64,000 nucleotides of DNA from an uncultured Clostridia bacterium (lineage in GTDB: Bacteria; Bacillota; Clostridia; Oscillospirales; Oscillospiraceae). Of this stretch, positions 17,253 to 25,022 are shown piece by piece. Both the position numbers and the translations under genes were made by a program. How positions within the stretch are numbered: position 1 is the stretch's first letter; each line of letters starts with the position of its first letter. A model generated the notes under the pieces. The model saw only the letters and a program-made list of their open reading frames with translations. It did no database searches and had not been told where the DNA came from. Location: the NCBI GenBank assembly GCA_946628965.1, contig CAMOXI010000001.1, positions 57,139-121,138 of the forward strand. The letters run 5' to 3'.

Positions 17253-17280
17253 AGAGGCTGCAAAAGCAGCCTCTTCTTTT
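17253..17280 (+). terminator. Rho-independent terminator after the HTH-like gene
   Basis: AGAGGCTGC pairs with GCAGCCTCT around an AAAA loop and is followed by TCTTTTC. Confidence 0.8.
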
Positions 17281-17301
17281 CTATTTTGCCAAGATTATGG
17301 C

Positions 17302-17511
17302 TCATTCCGTGAAATCGTATTCCACCGCGATGGCAATGTCGTACGCCGGAAAAGCCGCAAGCACCTTCCGCTTCAGCTCGTCCCGCAGGGATTCGCGGCT
17401 CCGCGCGCCGAATTCCAGCACCACTTCAAAACTCATGGTTTTGTCCACAAAGTCGATGTAGAAGCCGTGCAGCTGGGAAGCCCCCTCCGTCTCGTCAACA
17501 ATGTTATTCAA
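17302..17511 (-). pseudogene. C-terminal remnant of a cation diffusion facilitator transporter
   Basis: The 69 codons read like the cytoplasmic C-terminal domain of a cation-efflux (CDF/ZitB-like) protein: GASQLHGFYIDF, SFEVVLEFGARSRESL and AAFPAYDIAIAVEYDFTE match the usual ending L-x-x-HGFY ... F-D-V-V ... YP-x-x-x-x-V. The transmembrane part of the gene (about 300 residues) is missing. Homology runs right up to about 17511, where composition changes abruptly to AT-rich DNA. No ribosome binding site precedes the ATG. It is best read as a gene cut by insertion of the neighbouring island. A real short gene is less likely. Confidence 0.65.
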
Positions 17512-17989
17512 CGATCGGCTATTTTCGTCTTTACTTGTGCGCTCTCAGGAAAATGATTTATTTTGAAAAAGATGAGATATGGATCCTTCAATCCCTAAGG
17601 CTATTAATAATTTAGTGCATTCCTCTACATGCAGTCAACATCTCCCTACAGATACAAAAAGTTTCTTTTCTTGTAATTTGCAAAGGAATTTGAGAATCAG
17701 AGCATTCAATATGCATTCATTCTCATTGATAATGGCTATGATAATATCATAGCCTTATTGCAGCGCCGAATGGCTTGGCCATAATATGATGAACAGGGAC
17801 ACGACTCCTGAAGATCACTTGCATATCGACTTTATGTTCTTTATAGATACAGAGTCGAGCAGTGCCCTTGGTTATGGGGGTAAGAGGATGCTAAACTATT
17901 ATGGATTGAAATATTAGTGTTATTGTGATAAACTATTATTGTTCTCTCCAAATAATCTCTCTAAATATAAGTGAATATGAGGCGTGAAT

Positions 17990-18949
17990 ATGGATAAAAT
18001 TGCTGTTTTAATCCCTTGCTATAATGAAAGCCAAACCATTCATAAAGTTGTACGTGATTGGAAAACAACGCTACCTGAAGCCACAATATATGTTTACGAT
18101 AACAATTCAAAGGATGGCACGGATGCTATTGCTCGTGAAGCAGGAGCTGTTATCAGATATGAGCCAGTACAAGGAAAAGGAAATGTTATCAGAAGGATGT
18201 TTCGTGAGATTGACGCAGAATGCTATATCATGGTAGATGGGGACGATACATATCCTGCTGATGCAGCTCCGACGATGGTTGCTGAGGTCTTAAATAATCA
18301 AGCTGATATGGTTATTGGAGACAGGCTCTCTTCAACATATTTTGAAGAAAATAAAAGACCCTTTCATAATTTGGGGAACTCATTAACGAGGTGGCTTATT
18401 AACGATATTTTCAAGACGGATATTAAGGATATTATGACTGGCCTTCGTGCATTCAGCTATAGATTTGTAAAAACCTTTCCTGTCTTATCTCAGGGATTTG
18501 AAATCGAAACTGAAATGACTATTCATGCTGTTGACAAGAATATGAACATTAAAAATTGCATAATAGCTTATCGTGATAGGCCAGAAGGTAGTGAATCAAA
18601 ACTAAATACCATATCTGATGGTATTAAGGTTATCAAAACAATCTTTAATCTATATAAAAACTACAAACCATTTAAGTTTTTTGGAACAATCTCTTTAATT
18701 GAGATATTAATTGCAAGTGCTTTTTTTGTTCCAGTATTGATTGAATATTTCAAGACAGGTCTAGTTATGAGATTTCCCACATTGATTGTATGCGGATTTG
18801 TTGCAATCGGAGCACAGCTCTCATTTACTGCTGGAATGATTCTGGAAACTTTGATACATAAAGATAAACAAGCCTTTGAATATAGACTTCAAATCTTCGA
18901 AAGCCTATATAACGAAAAAGTAAATAAGAGGAAATCGTCTGATGAATAA
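17990..18949 (+). CDS. GT2 polyprenyl-phosphate glycosyltransferase (GtrB/DPM1-like)
   Basis: A 319-residue membrane-attached family 2 glycosyltransferase. Nucleotide-sugar motifs are clear: IPCYNES (about residues 8-15), YDNNSKDGT (about 36-44) and the metal-binding DGDD at residues 83-86. QGFEIETEM is the usual acceptor-site segment. Two transmembrane helices lie near residues 225-290. Relatives transfer a sugar from a nucleotide donor to undecaprenyl phosphate. ATG 17990 is chosen because GAGG lies seven bases upstream; an in-frame GTG at 17984 is possible. Its stop overlaps the next gene by eight bases. It probably supplies the lipid-linked sugar used by that membrane protein. Confidence 0.85.
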   Translation: MDKIAVLIPCYNESQTIHKVVRDWKTTLPEATIYVYDNNSKDGTDAIAREAGAVIRYEPVQGKGNVIRRMFREIDAECYIMVDGDDTYPADAAPTMVAEVLNNQADMVIGDRLSSTYFEENKRPFHNLGNSLTRWLINDIFKTDIKDIMTGLRAFSYRFVKTFPVLSQGFEIETEMTIHAVDKNMNIKNCIIAYRDRPEGSESKLNTISDGIKVIKTIFNLYKNYKPFKFFGTISLIEILIASAFFVPVLIEYFKTGLVMRFPTLIVCGFVAIGAQLSFTAGMILETLIHKDKQAFEYRLQIFESLYNEKVNKRKSSDE

Positions 18950-20681
18950 AAGAGCATGCTATTTATTTGTTATTCCTTCGGCGATTGCATTTTTTATACT
19001 CTGGGCTTCAGGAAAAACATCTTCCTTAGTGATAGCATTTTTAGTTGGATTATTATTTGGAGTAGGAGAATATATTTATCTTCAGAGAAATAAAGAACAA
19101 ATCCATAGAAGGCAGTATTTAGTGTCAGCGATTATTGGGCTTATTGTTTGCTATCTGGCCGCTAGGAGTTTTTACAATATATGGATTCCGTCTATTAACT
19201 TTATGAGGAATCTTGTTACGAAAGTGTTTTCGGATTATGTGCAAGGCCTTCTTATAACAAGTACGGTTATCGGCTTGATTGCTTTTCCGTTTGTATTTAA
19301 TATCGTTAGTATTATACTCCCATATATTATTCGTTTCTTTGGCGTCATTGATTACAAAAAGCTTAAGTTGGAGTTTGTTGAAAATGCTTCTATTGTAACT
19401 ACACTGAAGAAAGTCGGTATTATTCTCCTAAATATACTGTCAGCCGCCTTTGTGGGAACACTTCTCCTTGCAGCGGTATATAGGCTCCCGGTAGATCAGA
19501 TAAACAATAACGTAAAAGCGTCTGCGAATACAATAAGATCAGAAGGGACTTATCCTTGTTTGTCAGAACTGTTTACTAGCCGACTGGATAATTTTACAGA
19601 TTCAATTATGTTGTTAGAAGCAGCAAATGACACAGAGATATCCCCATTAATAGACGCAATGAATGCACCAAGGGGACATATTGAAGAAAAACTGCCAGAT
19701 GCTGTTCTTACAGCTCACTATATTGATGGAATTGAATTTGATAGAATAATCCATTACCCTAGATACTGGCATGGATATTTGATTTTTCTTAAACCTTTAT
19801 TTCTTTTCCTAAATTACGATACTGTCAGAATTATAAATGGGATTATTCAGGCCTTTTTGGTAATTGTAACCGGTTATTTGCTTTATAAAAAAGGCTTGAA
19901 ATCCGCAGTTATTCCGTATGTTCTTTCTTATTGCATGTTGATGCCGATAGCGTTAGCAAAGGCGTTTCAGTTTTCATCATGCTTTTATGTATTTACAATA
20001 GGGTGTATCAGTTTATTACTTTTGCCAGAGGAAAAACTAAAAGAAAAATCTTACCTTGTTTTCTTGTATTGCGGAATATTAGCAGCTTTCTTTGATTTGT
20101 TAACTTACCCTTTAGCTACATTCGGAGTTCCTATGATTTTTTGGCTTCTATTGGATGGCGTTGATTCTACAGAGTCAAAAATCAGCCGAATGATTAAATA
20201 CGGTCTTGTATGGTGTGTCGGATTTGGATGTATGTGGGCTGCTAAATGGATCATTGGAAGCATTATCACCGGGAATAATGTGATTGCAGATGGTTTGGCA
20301 AGGGTAGCAATGCGAACATCAAATGAATCTGTAGACGGAGCAGTTCAGTATGGAGTACTTGAATGTGAAGTAAAGAATTTCAAAGCATTCTTTACTACAC
20401 CAGTAACAGTACTGGTCGTGGTAAATACAGTATATCTAATAATACGAAACATAAAGGTTAATCATTACACGATCGGTAATATGTTGAGAGTTTTGTTTCC
20501 ATTTTTGCTTGTAAGTTTGGCACCAATCGTGTGGTATGCATTTGCTACCAATCATTCCATGATTCATGCGTGGTTTACGAATAAAGTATGTATCATATCT
20601 TTGTTGGCTATTATGTTTGGACTGACATGTCTGCTTCAATCGCAAAAAAGGAACATGATAAGTTACGAGAATTGTGAATGA
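18942..20681 (+). CDS. polytopic membrane protein, probable GT-C-type glycosyltransferase partner
   Basis: A 579-residue AT-rich gene encoding a protein with roughly twelve hydrophobic helices and one large outside loop (about residues 185-265) after the fifth or sixth helix. No named family was recognised. The size, topology and eight-base overlap with a GtrB-like glycosyltransferase match systems in which a GT-C membrane enzyme moves the lipid-linked sugar onto a wall or surface polymer outside the cell. No flippase (GtrA) gene is present in the island. Function is therefore inferred from context. Confidence 0.65.
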   Translation: MNKRACYLFVIPSAIAFFILWASGKTSSLVIAFLVGLLFGVGEYIYLQRNKEQIHRRQYLVSAIIGLIVCYLAARSFYNIWIPSINFMRNLVTKVFSDYVQGLLITSTVIGLIAFPFVFNIVSIILPYIIRFFGVIDYKKLKLEFVENASIVTTLKKVGIILLNILSAAFVGTLLLAAVYRLPVDQINNNVKASANTIRSEGTYPCLSELFTSRLDNFTDSIMLLEAANDTEISPLIDAMNAPRGHIEEKLPDAVLTAHYIDGIEFDRIIHYPRYWHGYLIFLKPLFLFLNYDTVRIINGIIQAFLVIVTGYLLYKKGLKSAVIPYVLSYCMLMPIALAKAFQFSSCFYVFTIGCISLLLLPEEKLKEKSYLVFLYCGILAAFFDLLTYPLATFGVPMIFWLLLDGVDSTESKISRMIKYGLVWCVGFGCMWAAKWIIGSIITGNNVIADGLARVAMRTSNESVDGAVQYGVLECEVKNFKAFFTTPVTVLVVVNTVYLIIRNIKVNHYTIGNMLRVLFPFLLVSLAPIVWYAFATNHSMIHAWFTNKVCIISLLAIMFGLTCLLQSQKRNMISYENCE

Positions 20682-20894
20682 GAAACAAGGAAGGCGAAAT
20701 TTTTACCTGTCCTCTCGCGAAAAAACTCGCGGTTTTATGGCACACACAAAAGGAATTACATGGATTTCAAGGATAAAAAAACAGACGGAGGGAATCGCTC
20801 GCATTCCGTTTTCCACGCGCCCGGACACGCATGGGGCGGGCCTGGGAGGGGATTGGTTATTCCCTCCCAACAGATTTGAGTGAAGCGGAAAAAA

Positions 20895-20957
20895 CTCCGT
20901 CTCCACCAAAAAAAAGGACAGGCATTTAGCCTGTCCTTCTTTTTGGTGGAGACGGAG
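20895..20957. repeat. inverted duplication of the tRNA-Ala 3' end around its terminator
   Basis: CTCCGTCTCCACCA at 20895-20908 is the last 14 bases of the tRNA (including CCA) in opposite orientation to the real copy at 20944-20957. With the A/T runs and terminator between them, the 63 bp form an almost perfect palindrome with about a 29-bp stem. Confidence 0.7.
20914..20938 (-). terminator. terminator of tRNA-Ala
   Basis: AAGGACAGGC pairs with GCCTGTCCTT around a five-base loop. On the minus strand it is followed by a long T run. Confidence 0.8.
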
Positions 20958-21019
20958 GGATTCGAACCCTTGACCTTACGGATGCGAACCGTACGCTCTC
21001 CCAGCTGAGCTACGCCCCC
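20944..21019 (-). tRNA. tRNA-Ala (anticodon CGC)
   Basis: A 76-nt cloverleaf on the minus strand. The acceptor GGGGGCG pairs with CGTCTCC and contains the G3:U70 pair that identifies tRNA-Ala. The D arm is AGCTCAGCTGGGAGAGC, the anticodon loop TTCGCAT (CGC) and the T arm GGGTTCGAATCCC, with an encoded CCA. A promoter lies upstream and a terminator downstream. Confidence 0.95.
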
Positions 21020-21038
21020 ATTTGTTGTCAGCTTTGCT

Positions 21039-21066
21039 ATTATAACACATATTTTTGATTTGTAAA
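21039..21066 (-). promoter_or_regulatory. promoter of tRNA-Ala
   Basis: On the minus strand TTTACA, a 16-base spacer ending in TGT, and TATAAT, about 20 bp before the tRNA. Confidence 0.7.
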
Positions 21067-21108
21067 GCAAAAGTTGAGGAAAAGATTGATGTGTAGCAGA
21101 AGAAAAAC

Positions 21109-21137
21109 TTGATTCTCAGGCAATAATGGTGTAGAAT
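21109..21137 (+). promoter_or_regulatory. promoter of the SRP RNA
   Basis: TTGATT (21109-21114), a 17-base spacer and TAGAAT (21132-21137). It places the transcript start at about 21144-21147, matching the 5' end of the folded RNA. Confidence 0.7.
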
Positions 21138-21146
21138 ACTGATCGT

Positions 21147-21440
21147 GGCTTTTGACAAGGCTGCACTAGTCGGGGAGCCAGCGGTGCCCTGTAACCTGCA
21201 ATCCGCTACAGCAGGGATGAAGTCCCAGCCGAGGGTATGTGATGTGTCGTCTGACCCCGGTAAGCAGCGTTGAAGATCCGGTCTTGCGCAAGGTCGACCC
21301 GTGAACCATGTCAGGCGGGGAACCGAGCAGCATTAAGCGGTGCTTGGCTTGTGCCGTGAGGTCGCCGGGTCCGAGCCGGCTGCCGGCGTAACGGGCATAG
21401 TGCATAATTCGGAGTCGGGTGTGCAGTCTTGTCAAGAGCC
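21147..21440 (+). ncRNA. ffs: signal recognition particle RNA, large type (scRNA)
   Basis: About 294 nt, not protein-coding. The 5' end GGCTTTTGACAAGGCTGCAC pairs with the 3' end GTGCAGTCTTGTCAAGAGCC to close a long rod. The conserved SRP54-binding tip is at about 21309-21335 (TCAGGCGGGGAACCGAGCAGC). The GNAR-like closing and the length fit the Bacillus/Clostridia scRNA with an Alu domain. As in Bacillus subtilis it lies directly upstream of dnaX. End positions come from the terminal pairing and may shift by a few bases. Confidence 0.88.
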
Positions 21441-21469
21441 ATTTATTCAATTGTGAAAGGGGACGTTCG

Positions 21470-23149
21470 ATGTACCAGGCGCTCTATCGCAAATGGCGCC
21501 CGCAGACCTTTGATCAGGTCGTCGGGCAGGAGCATATCACCGAGACACTGAAAAACCAGGTAAAGAACGACCGCCTTTCCCACGCCTATATCTTCATCGG
21601 CACCCGCGGCACCGGCAAGACCACCTGCGCCCGCATCCTGGCCAAGGCGGTCAACTGCGAGCACCCGGTGGACGGCAACCCCTGCGGCGTCTGTCCCTCC
21701 TGCCGCGGCATCACGGAAGGCACCATCATGGACGTGGTGGAGCTGGACGCGGCCTCCAACAACGGCGTGGACAATGTGCGCGCCCTGCGGGAGGAAGCGG
21801 TGTTCTCGCCCTCCGTGGTGAAAAAGCGCGTGTACATCATCGACGAGGTGCACATGCTCTCCACGGCGGCCTTCAACGCCCTGCTGAAGATCCTGGAGGA
21901 GCCGCCCGCCCACCTGATGTTCATCCTGGCCACGACGGAGCTGCAGAAGGTCCCGGCCACGATCCTGTCCCGCTGCCAGCGGCACAGCTTCCGGCGCATC
22001 GACACCCCGCGCATCGCGGCGTATCTGGAAAAGATCGCCGAGGCGGAGCATTTTGATATGACCCATGAGGCGGCGGAGCTGATCGCAAGACTGGCCGACG
22101 GCGGCGTGCGCGACGCGCTGAGCCTGCTGGATCAGTGCTCCGCGGCAGATAAGATCGACGTGGAGTCGGTCTACGCCACGATGGGCCTTGCCGGGAACCG
22201 GCGCGTGGCACAGATGCTGGACCGGATCCTCAAGCACGATACGGCGGCAGTTCTGAAAGAGTTTGCCGGGATGTGGATGGACGGGAAGGACCCGAGCACC
22301 CTGCTGGGCGAGCTCAGCGGCCTGCTGCGGGATGTGCTGATGCTCCATGTGGCGCCCAAGGGGGCGATGGAGCTGGTCTCCGGCAGTTATGACAGGGCGA
22401 CGCTCCAGGCCTTCGCCCAGCGCCTCACCAGTGAGGAGCTGATCGCGGCCATGGACACGCTGCAGAAAGCGATCACCGGCCTGCGCGACGCGCGCAATCC
22501 CAAGACCGCGGCGGAGCTGTGCCTCGTGGCGCTCTGTACCGACGCGGGAGGGGACAGCCTGCTGCATCTGCGTGCCCGGATCTCCCGACTGGAGGAGGAA
22601 GTGGCCCGGGGCATCCCGATGCGGCCTGCAGATGCCGCGCAGCCTGCGCTGCGGCGGGAAGACGCGCTGTATGGCCCCGAAGCAGAGGAAGGCGAGGAAC
22701 CGGTTTTTACCCCGGAGGAGGCGCCGCCCCCCGAGTGGGAAGAGGAAACGCCGCCACCGGTATGGGAGGAAGCTCCTCAGGCTGCGCGGCAGGAGGAAGC
22801 CGCCCCGGTGCAGGCTCCCATTCCCGCGGAAGCTCCGGCTGCCGCGCCCTTTGACTGGAAGGCGCTCTGCGAGCGCGTGGCGCCCCGACTGCCCAACGAT
22901 TTGCGCTACTCCATGGACGACAGCGTGATCCGCGGCACGCTCACGGGGAACATACTCCAGCTGCAGGTGCAGCCCGGCTTCAAGTACGGGCGCTTCAACC
23001 GGCAGGAGATTCTGGAGAGCTTTGCCGAAGAGGCGTCTTCCCTGCTCGGCAGAGAGATCCGGGTGCAGATCGGCGAAATGCGGGAAGAGGAGCGGCCCCA
23101 GCGCAGTCTGGACGAGCTGAAAGCATTCAAGGAAGTTCATTTCAATTAA
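21470..23149 (+). CDS. dnaX: DNA polymerase III gamma/tau subunit
   Basis: A 559-residue clamp-loader ATPase. The start at 21470 (MYQALYRKWRPQTF) is the conserved opening and has AAAGGGG upstream; the frame before it runs into the SRP RNA. Walker A is GTRGTGKT (about residues 44-51). The four zinc ligands are C63, C72, C75 and C78, and Walker B is VYIIDEVHML. The sensor/arginine-finger segment ATILSRCQ follows. Residues of about 400-470 form a Pro/Glu/Ala-rich linker to a C-terminal tau-like domain. No obvious slippery A/T run for programmed frameshifting was seen. ybaB follows 30 bp downstream. Confidence 0.95.
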   Translation: MYQALYRKWRPQTFDQVVGQEHITETLKNQVKNDRLSHAYIFIGTRGTGKTTCARILAKAVNCEHPVDGNPCGVCPSCRGITEGTIMDVVELDAASNNGVDNVRALREEAVFSPSVVKKRVYIIDEVHMLSTAAFNALLKILEEPPAHLMFILATTELQKVPATILSRCQRHSFRRIDTPRIAAYLEKIAEAEHFDMTHEAAELIARLADGGVRDALSLLDQCSAADKIDVESVYATMGLAGNRRVAQMLDRILKHDTAAVLKEFAGMWMDGKDPSTLLGELSGLLRDVLMLHVAPKGAMELVSGSYDRATLQAFAQRLTSEELIAAMDTLQKAITGLRDARNPKTAAELCLVALCTDAGGDSLLHLRARISRLEEEVARGIPMRPADAAQPALRREDALYGPEAEEGEEPVFTPEEAPPPEWEEETPPPVWEEAPQAARQEEAAPVQAPIPAEAPAAAPFDWKALCERVAPRLPNDLRYSMDDSVIRGTLTGNILQLQVQPGFKYGRFNRQEILESFAEEASSLLGREIRVQIGEMREEERPQRSLDELKAFKEVHFN

Positions 23150-23179
23150 GATATTCTACAAAAGATTGGAGAGTTTAGT

Positions 23180-23527
23180 ATGGCAAAAGGCGGATTTCGC
23201 GGGGGCTTCCCCGGCGGCAACCAGGCAAACATGATGCGTCAGGCGCAGAAGATGCAGCAGGACTTCATGAAGATGCAGCAGGAGCTGGAGGCGACCAAGT
23301 TTGAGTTTTCTTCCGGCGGCGGCGCTGTCAAGGCGACCATGATCGGCACCCGGCAGCTGGAGTCCATTGAGATCAATCCCGAAGTAGTCGATCCCGAGGA
23401 TGTGGAGATGCTGCAGGATCTGATCCTCGCGGCGGTCAACGGCGCCATCAAGCTGGCTGACGACAAGACCAGCGAGGCCATGGGCAAGCTGCAGGGCGGC
23501 ATGGGCGGCTTCCCCGGACTTTTTTAA
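23180..23527 (+). CDS. ybaB: YbaB/EbfC nucleoid-associated protein
   Basis: A 115-residue small DNA-binding protein that forms dimers with a tweezer shape in characterised relatives. The signature is intact: MMRQAQKMQQDFMKMQQEL helix, GGGAVKATMIG strand, then DPEDVEMLQDLILAAVNGA. The Gly/Phe-rich N-terminus (GGFRGGFPGG) and C-terminus (GGMGGFPGLF) are typical. It follows dnaX as in most bacteria, but recR, the usual next gene, is absent. Confidence 0.95.
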   Translation: MAKGGFRGGFPGGNQANMMRQAQKMQQDFMKMQQELEATKFEFSSGGGAVKATMIGTRQLESIEINPEVVDPEDVEMLQDLILAAVNGAIKLADDKTSEAMGKLQGGMGGFPGLF

Positions 23528-23540
23528 GCTGAGTCAATAC

Positions 23541-23601
23541 TGTCATTCTGAGCGCAGCGAAGAATCTCCTGCCTGTTTTGCGCAGGGGCTTCTTCGCTGC
23601 G
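23541..23601. repeat. REP-like hairpin repeat (TGTCATTCTGAGCG family)
   Basis: TGTCATTCTGAGCGCAGCGAAGAATCTC at 23541-23568 (shown here in part: TGTCATTCTGAGCG) has a partner TTCTTCGCTGCG at 23590-23601 that pairs with 23553-23564. Related copies lie at 31464-31491 and, as an inverted pair, at 55151-55250. Confidence 0.7.
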
Positions 23602-23620
23602 TTTCGTAAAGGAGAGCAAA

Positions 23621-24454
23621 ATGCTGCGCAAGGCCTATCTGGAGATCACCAACGTCTGCAATCTGTCCTGCGCTTTCTGCCCCGGGACAAAGCGCGCGCC
23701 AAAGTTTCTGACGGTGGACGAGTTTCGCCTGCTCGCCGGAAAGCTGCGCGGGCACACGGAATATCTTTATTTCCACCTGATGGGGGAGCCGCTGCTGCAC
23801 CCGGAGCTGGGGACGTTCCTGGACATCGCGGACGGACTGAGATTCAAAGTTATGTTAACCACAAACGGTACCTTTCTGCCCGAGCGGCAGGAACTGCTGG
23901 TATCCGCTCCGGCGCTGCATAAGGTGAACATCTCCCTCCAGTCCTTTGAGGCAAACGACGGCGGAAAGCTGGAGGACTATCTCGCGGGCTGCATTGACTT
24001 TGCCCAGGCCGCGGCAGGCGCGGGGAAGCTCTGCGAGTTCCGGCTCTGGAACCGTGGCGGCTGGGAGAGCATGAACCCGGCGATCCGCGGAATCCTGGCG
24101 GAAAGCTTCCCGGAGCCCTGGCAGCAGAGCCGAAACGGCTTCCGCCTGGCCGAGCGGATCTGGCTGGAGCCGGGCGCGCGCTTCGACTGGCCGGATCTGT
24201 CGCTTCCCAGCCTGGGAGAGCGCTGCTTCTGCTATGGCCTGCGGGATCAGGTGGGCGTCCTCTGCGACGGGACCGTGGTGCCCTGCTGCCTGGACCGGGA
24301 GGGGGCCATCCCGCTGGGCAATCTGTTCGAGCAGGAACTGGATGATATTATGTCAACCGAACGGGCCCGCGCCCTCTATGAGGGCTTTTCCCGCAGACAG
24401 GCCGTGGAGCCGCTCTGCCAGCGCTGCGGTTATGCGCGGCGTTTCAATAAATGA
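23621..24454 (+). CDS. radical SAM/SPASM-type protein
   Basis: A 277-residue radical S-adenosylmethionine protein. The cluster motif CNLSCAFC near residues 13-20 binds the SAM [4Fe-4S] cluster. MGEPLLHPEL (about residue 50) is the glycine-rich SAM-contact strand. The C-terminus has a shortened SPASM-like Cys set (GDGTVVPCCLD, then CQRCGYARRF near the end), which usually holds an extra cluster. Substrate unknown; relatives modify peptides or act as maturases. It occupies the position of recR after ybaB and is followed by a NUDIX gene. The ribosome binding site GGAGAG lies just after a REP-like hairpin. Confidence 0.8.
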   Translation: MLRKAYLEITNVCNLSCAFCPGTKRAPKFLTVDEFRLLAGKLRGHTEYLYFHLMGEPLLHPELGTFLDIADGLRFKVMLTTNGTFLPERQELLVSAPALHKVNISLQSFEANDGGKLEDYLAGCIDFAQAAAGAGKLCEFRLWNRGGWESMNPAIRGILAESFPEPWQQSRNGFRLAERIWLEPGARFDWPDLSLPSLGERCFCYGLRDQVGVLCDGTVVPCCLDREGAIPLGNLFEQELDDIMSTERARALYEGFSRRQAVEPLCQRCGYARRFNK

Positions 24455-24505
24455 TTTACATAATCTAATAAACATAATAGGATAAACATAAAATAGGTAA
24501 CATAA
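24453..24505 (+). repeat. AT-rich degenerate tandem repeat (TAAACATAA units)
   Basis: Four imperfect units of about 13-15 bp (TTTACATAATCTA, ATAAACATAATAG, ATAAACATAAAAT, AGGTAACATAACA) fill the gap between the radical SAM and NUDIX genes. Similar arrays lie at 43034-43063 and 46691-46788. Confidence 0.6.
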
Positions 24506-24506
24506 C

Positions 24507-24941
24507 ATGGATGACATAAAACACGTGACCCGAGAAAAAAGCTGCGGCGCCGTGGTGTGGCATGAGACCGCGGGGGAGCGGCTGTATCTGATCGAGGAGA
24601 TGCGCGGCGGTCACTTCGCCATGCCCAAGGGGCACGTGGAGCCGGGGGAGACCGAGGCGCAGACGGCGGAGCGGGAGATCCGGGAGGAGACCGGGCTGGA
24701 GGTCGAGCTGGACACCGCTTTTCGCGCCTCCAACAGCTACAGCCCCTATCCGGGCTGCTGGAAGGAGGTCATCTATTTCATTGCTCGGGCTGACAGCAGG
24801 GAGACGACCGTGCAGGCAGAGGAGCTGCGCTCCATCCTGTGGCTCCCCTATGAGGAGGCCCTGCGACGGCTGAGCTATGACAACGACCGGGAGATCCTGC
24901 GGCAGGCGGAGGCCTGGCTGAATCGCCACGGAAAGTTCTGA
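24507..24941 (+). CDS. NUDIX hydrolase (diadenosine polyphosphate hydrolase-like)
   Basis: A 144-residue NUDIX protein. The box is complete (about residues 42-64): GHVEPGETEAQ, then REIREETGLEV, with the glutamates that hold Mg2+. The opening SCGAVVWHE and FAMPKGHVEPGE resemble the bis(5'-nucleosyl)-tetraphosphatase subgroup, which cleaves Ap4A-like dinucleotides. The exact substrate cannot be fixed from sequence. It follows the radical SAM gene after a 52-bp AT-rich repeat array that takes the place of a normal leader, and no strong ribosome binding site is seen before the ATG. Confidence 0.85.
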   Translation: MDDIKHVTREKSCGAVVWHETAGERLYLIEEMRGGHFAMPKGHVEPGETEAQTAEREIREETGLEVELDTAFRASNSYSPYPGCWKEVIYFIARADSRETTVQAEELRSILWLPYEEALRRLSYDNDREILRQAEAWLNRHGKF

Positions 24942-25022
24942 AGAATTCTTAAATTCATAAAATATGCTTTCTTTCTCCGGCTGTGCATGGTAGGATGGCA
25001 CTGTTCCAAGGAGGAAACCCAA

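Larger units (their letters stand above)
17512..20690. other. AT-rich genomic island
   Basis: Base composition and codon use shift sharply from GC-rich to AT-rich at about 17512 and return at about 20700. The segment starts at the truncated cation-efflux gene and ends near the 3' end of tRNA-Ala, the usual side for tRNA-targeted elements. It holds two genes, a GT2 glycosyltransferase and a membrane protein. The first 478 bp (17512-17989) has no convincing gene. It holds decayed-looking open stretches, for example 42 codons at 17789-17917 on the plus strand and about 26 codons near 17550-17630 on the minus strand. No integrase or transposase is present. Confidence 0.7.

Noticed and set aside
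17789..17917. 42-codon ORF in the AT-rich leader region
   Set aside because: The codons look protein-like (FMFFIDTESSS), but there is no ribosome binding site, no family and the length is too short. It is mentioned only as a possible decayed gene.
20682..20894. Possible short gene after the membrane protein
   Set aside because: The open frame of about 70 codons has no ribosome binding site, contains hairpin sequence (GGGAGGG/CCCTCCC) and continues into the tRNA terminator. No gene is supported; the 213 bp hold only this dyad.
17485..20903. CTCCGTCTC direct repeat near both island ends as integration sites
   Set aside because: Only nine bases match, and the left copy lies inside codons of the CDF remnant, about 20-30 bp from the composition break. 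Chance cannot be excluded.
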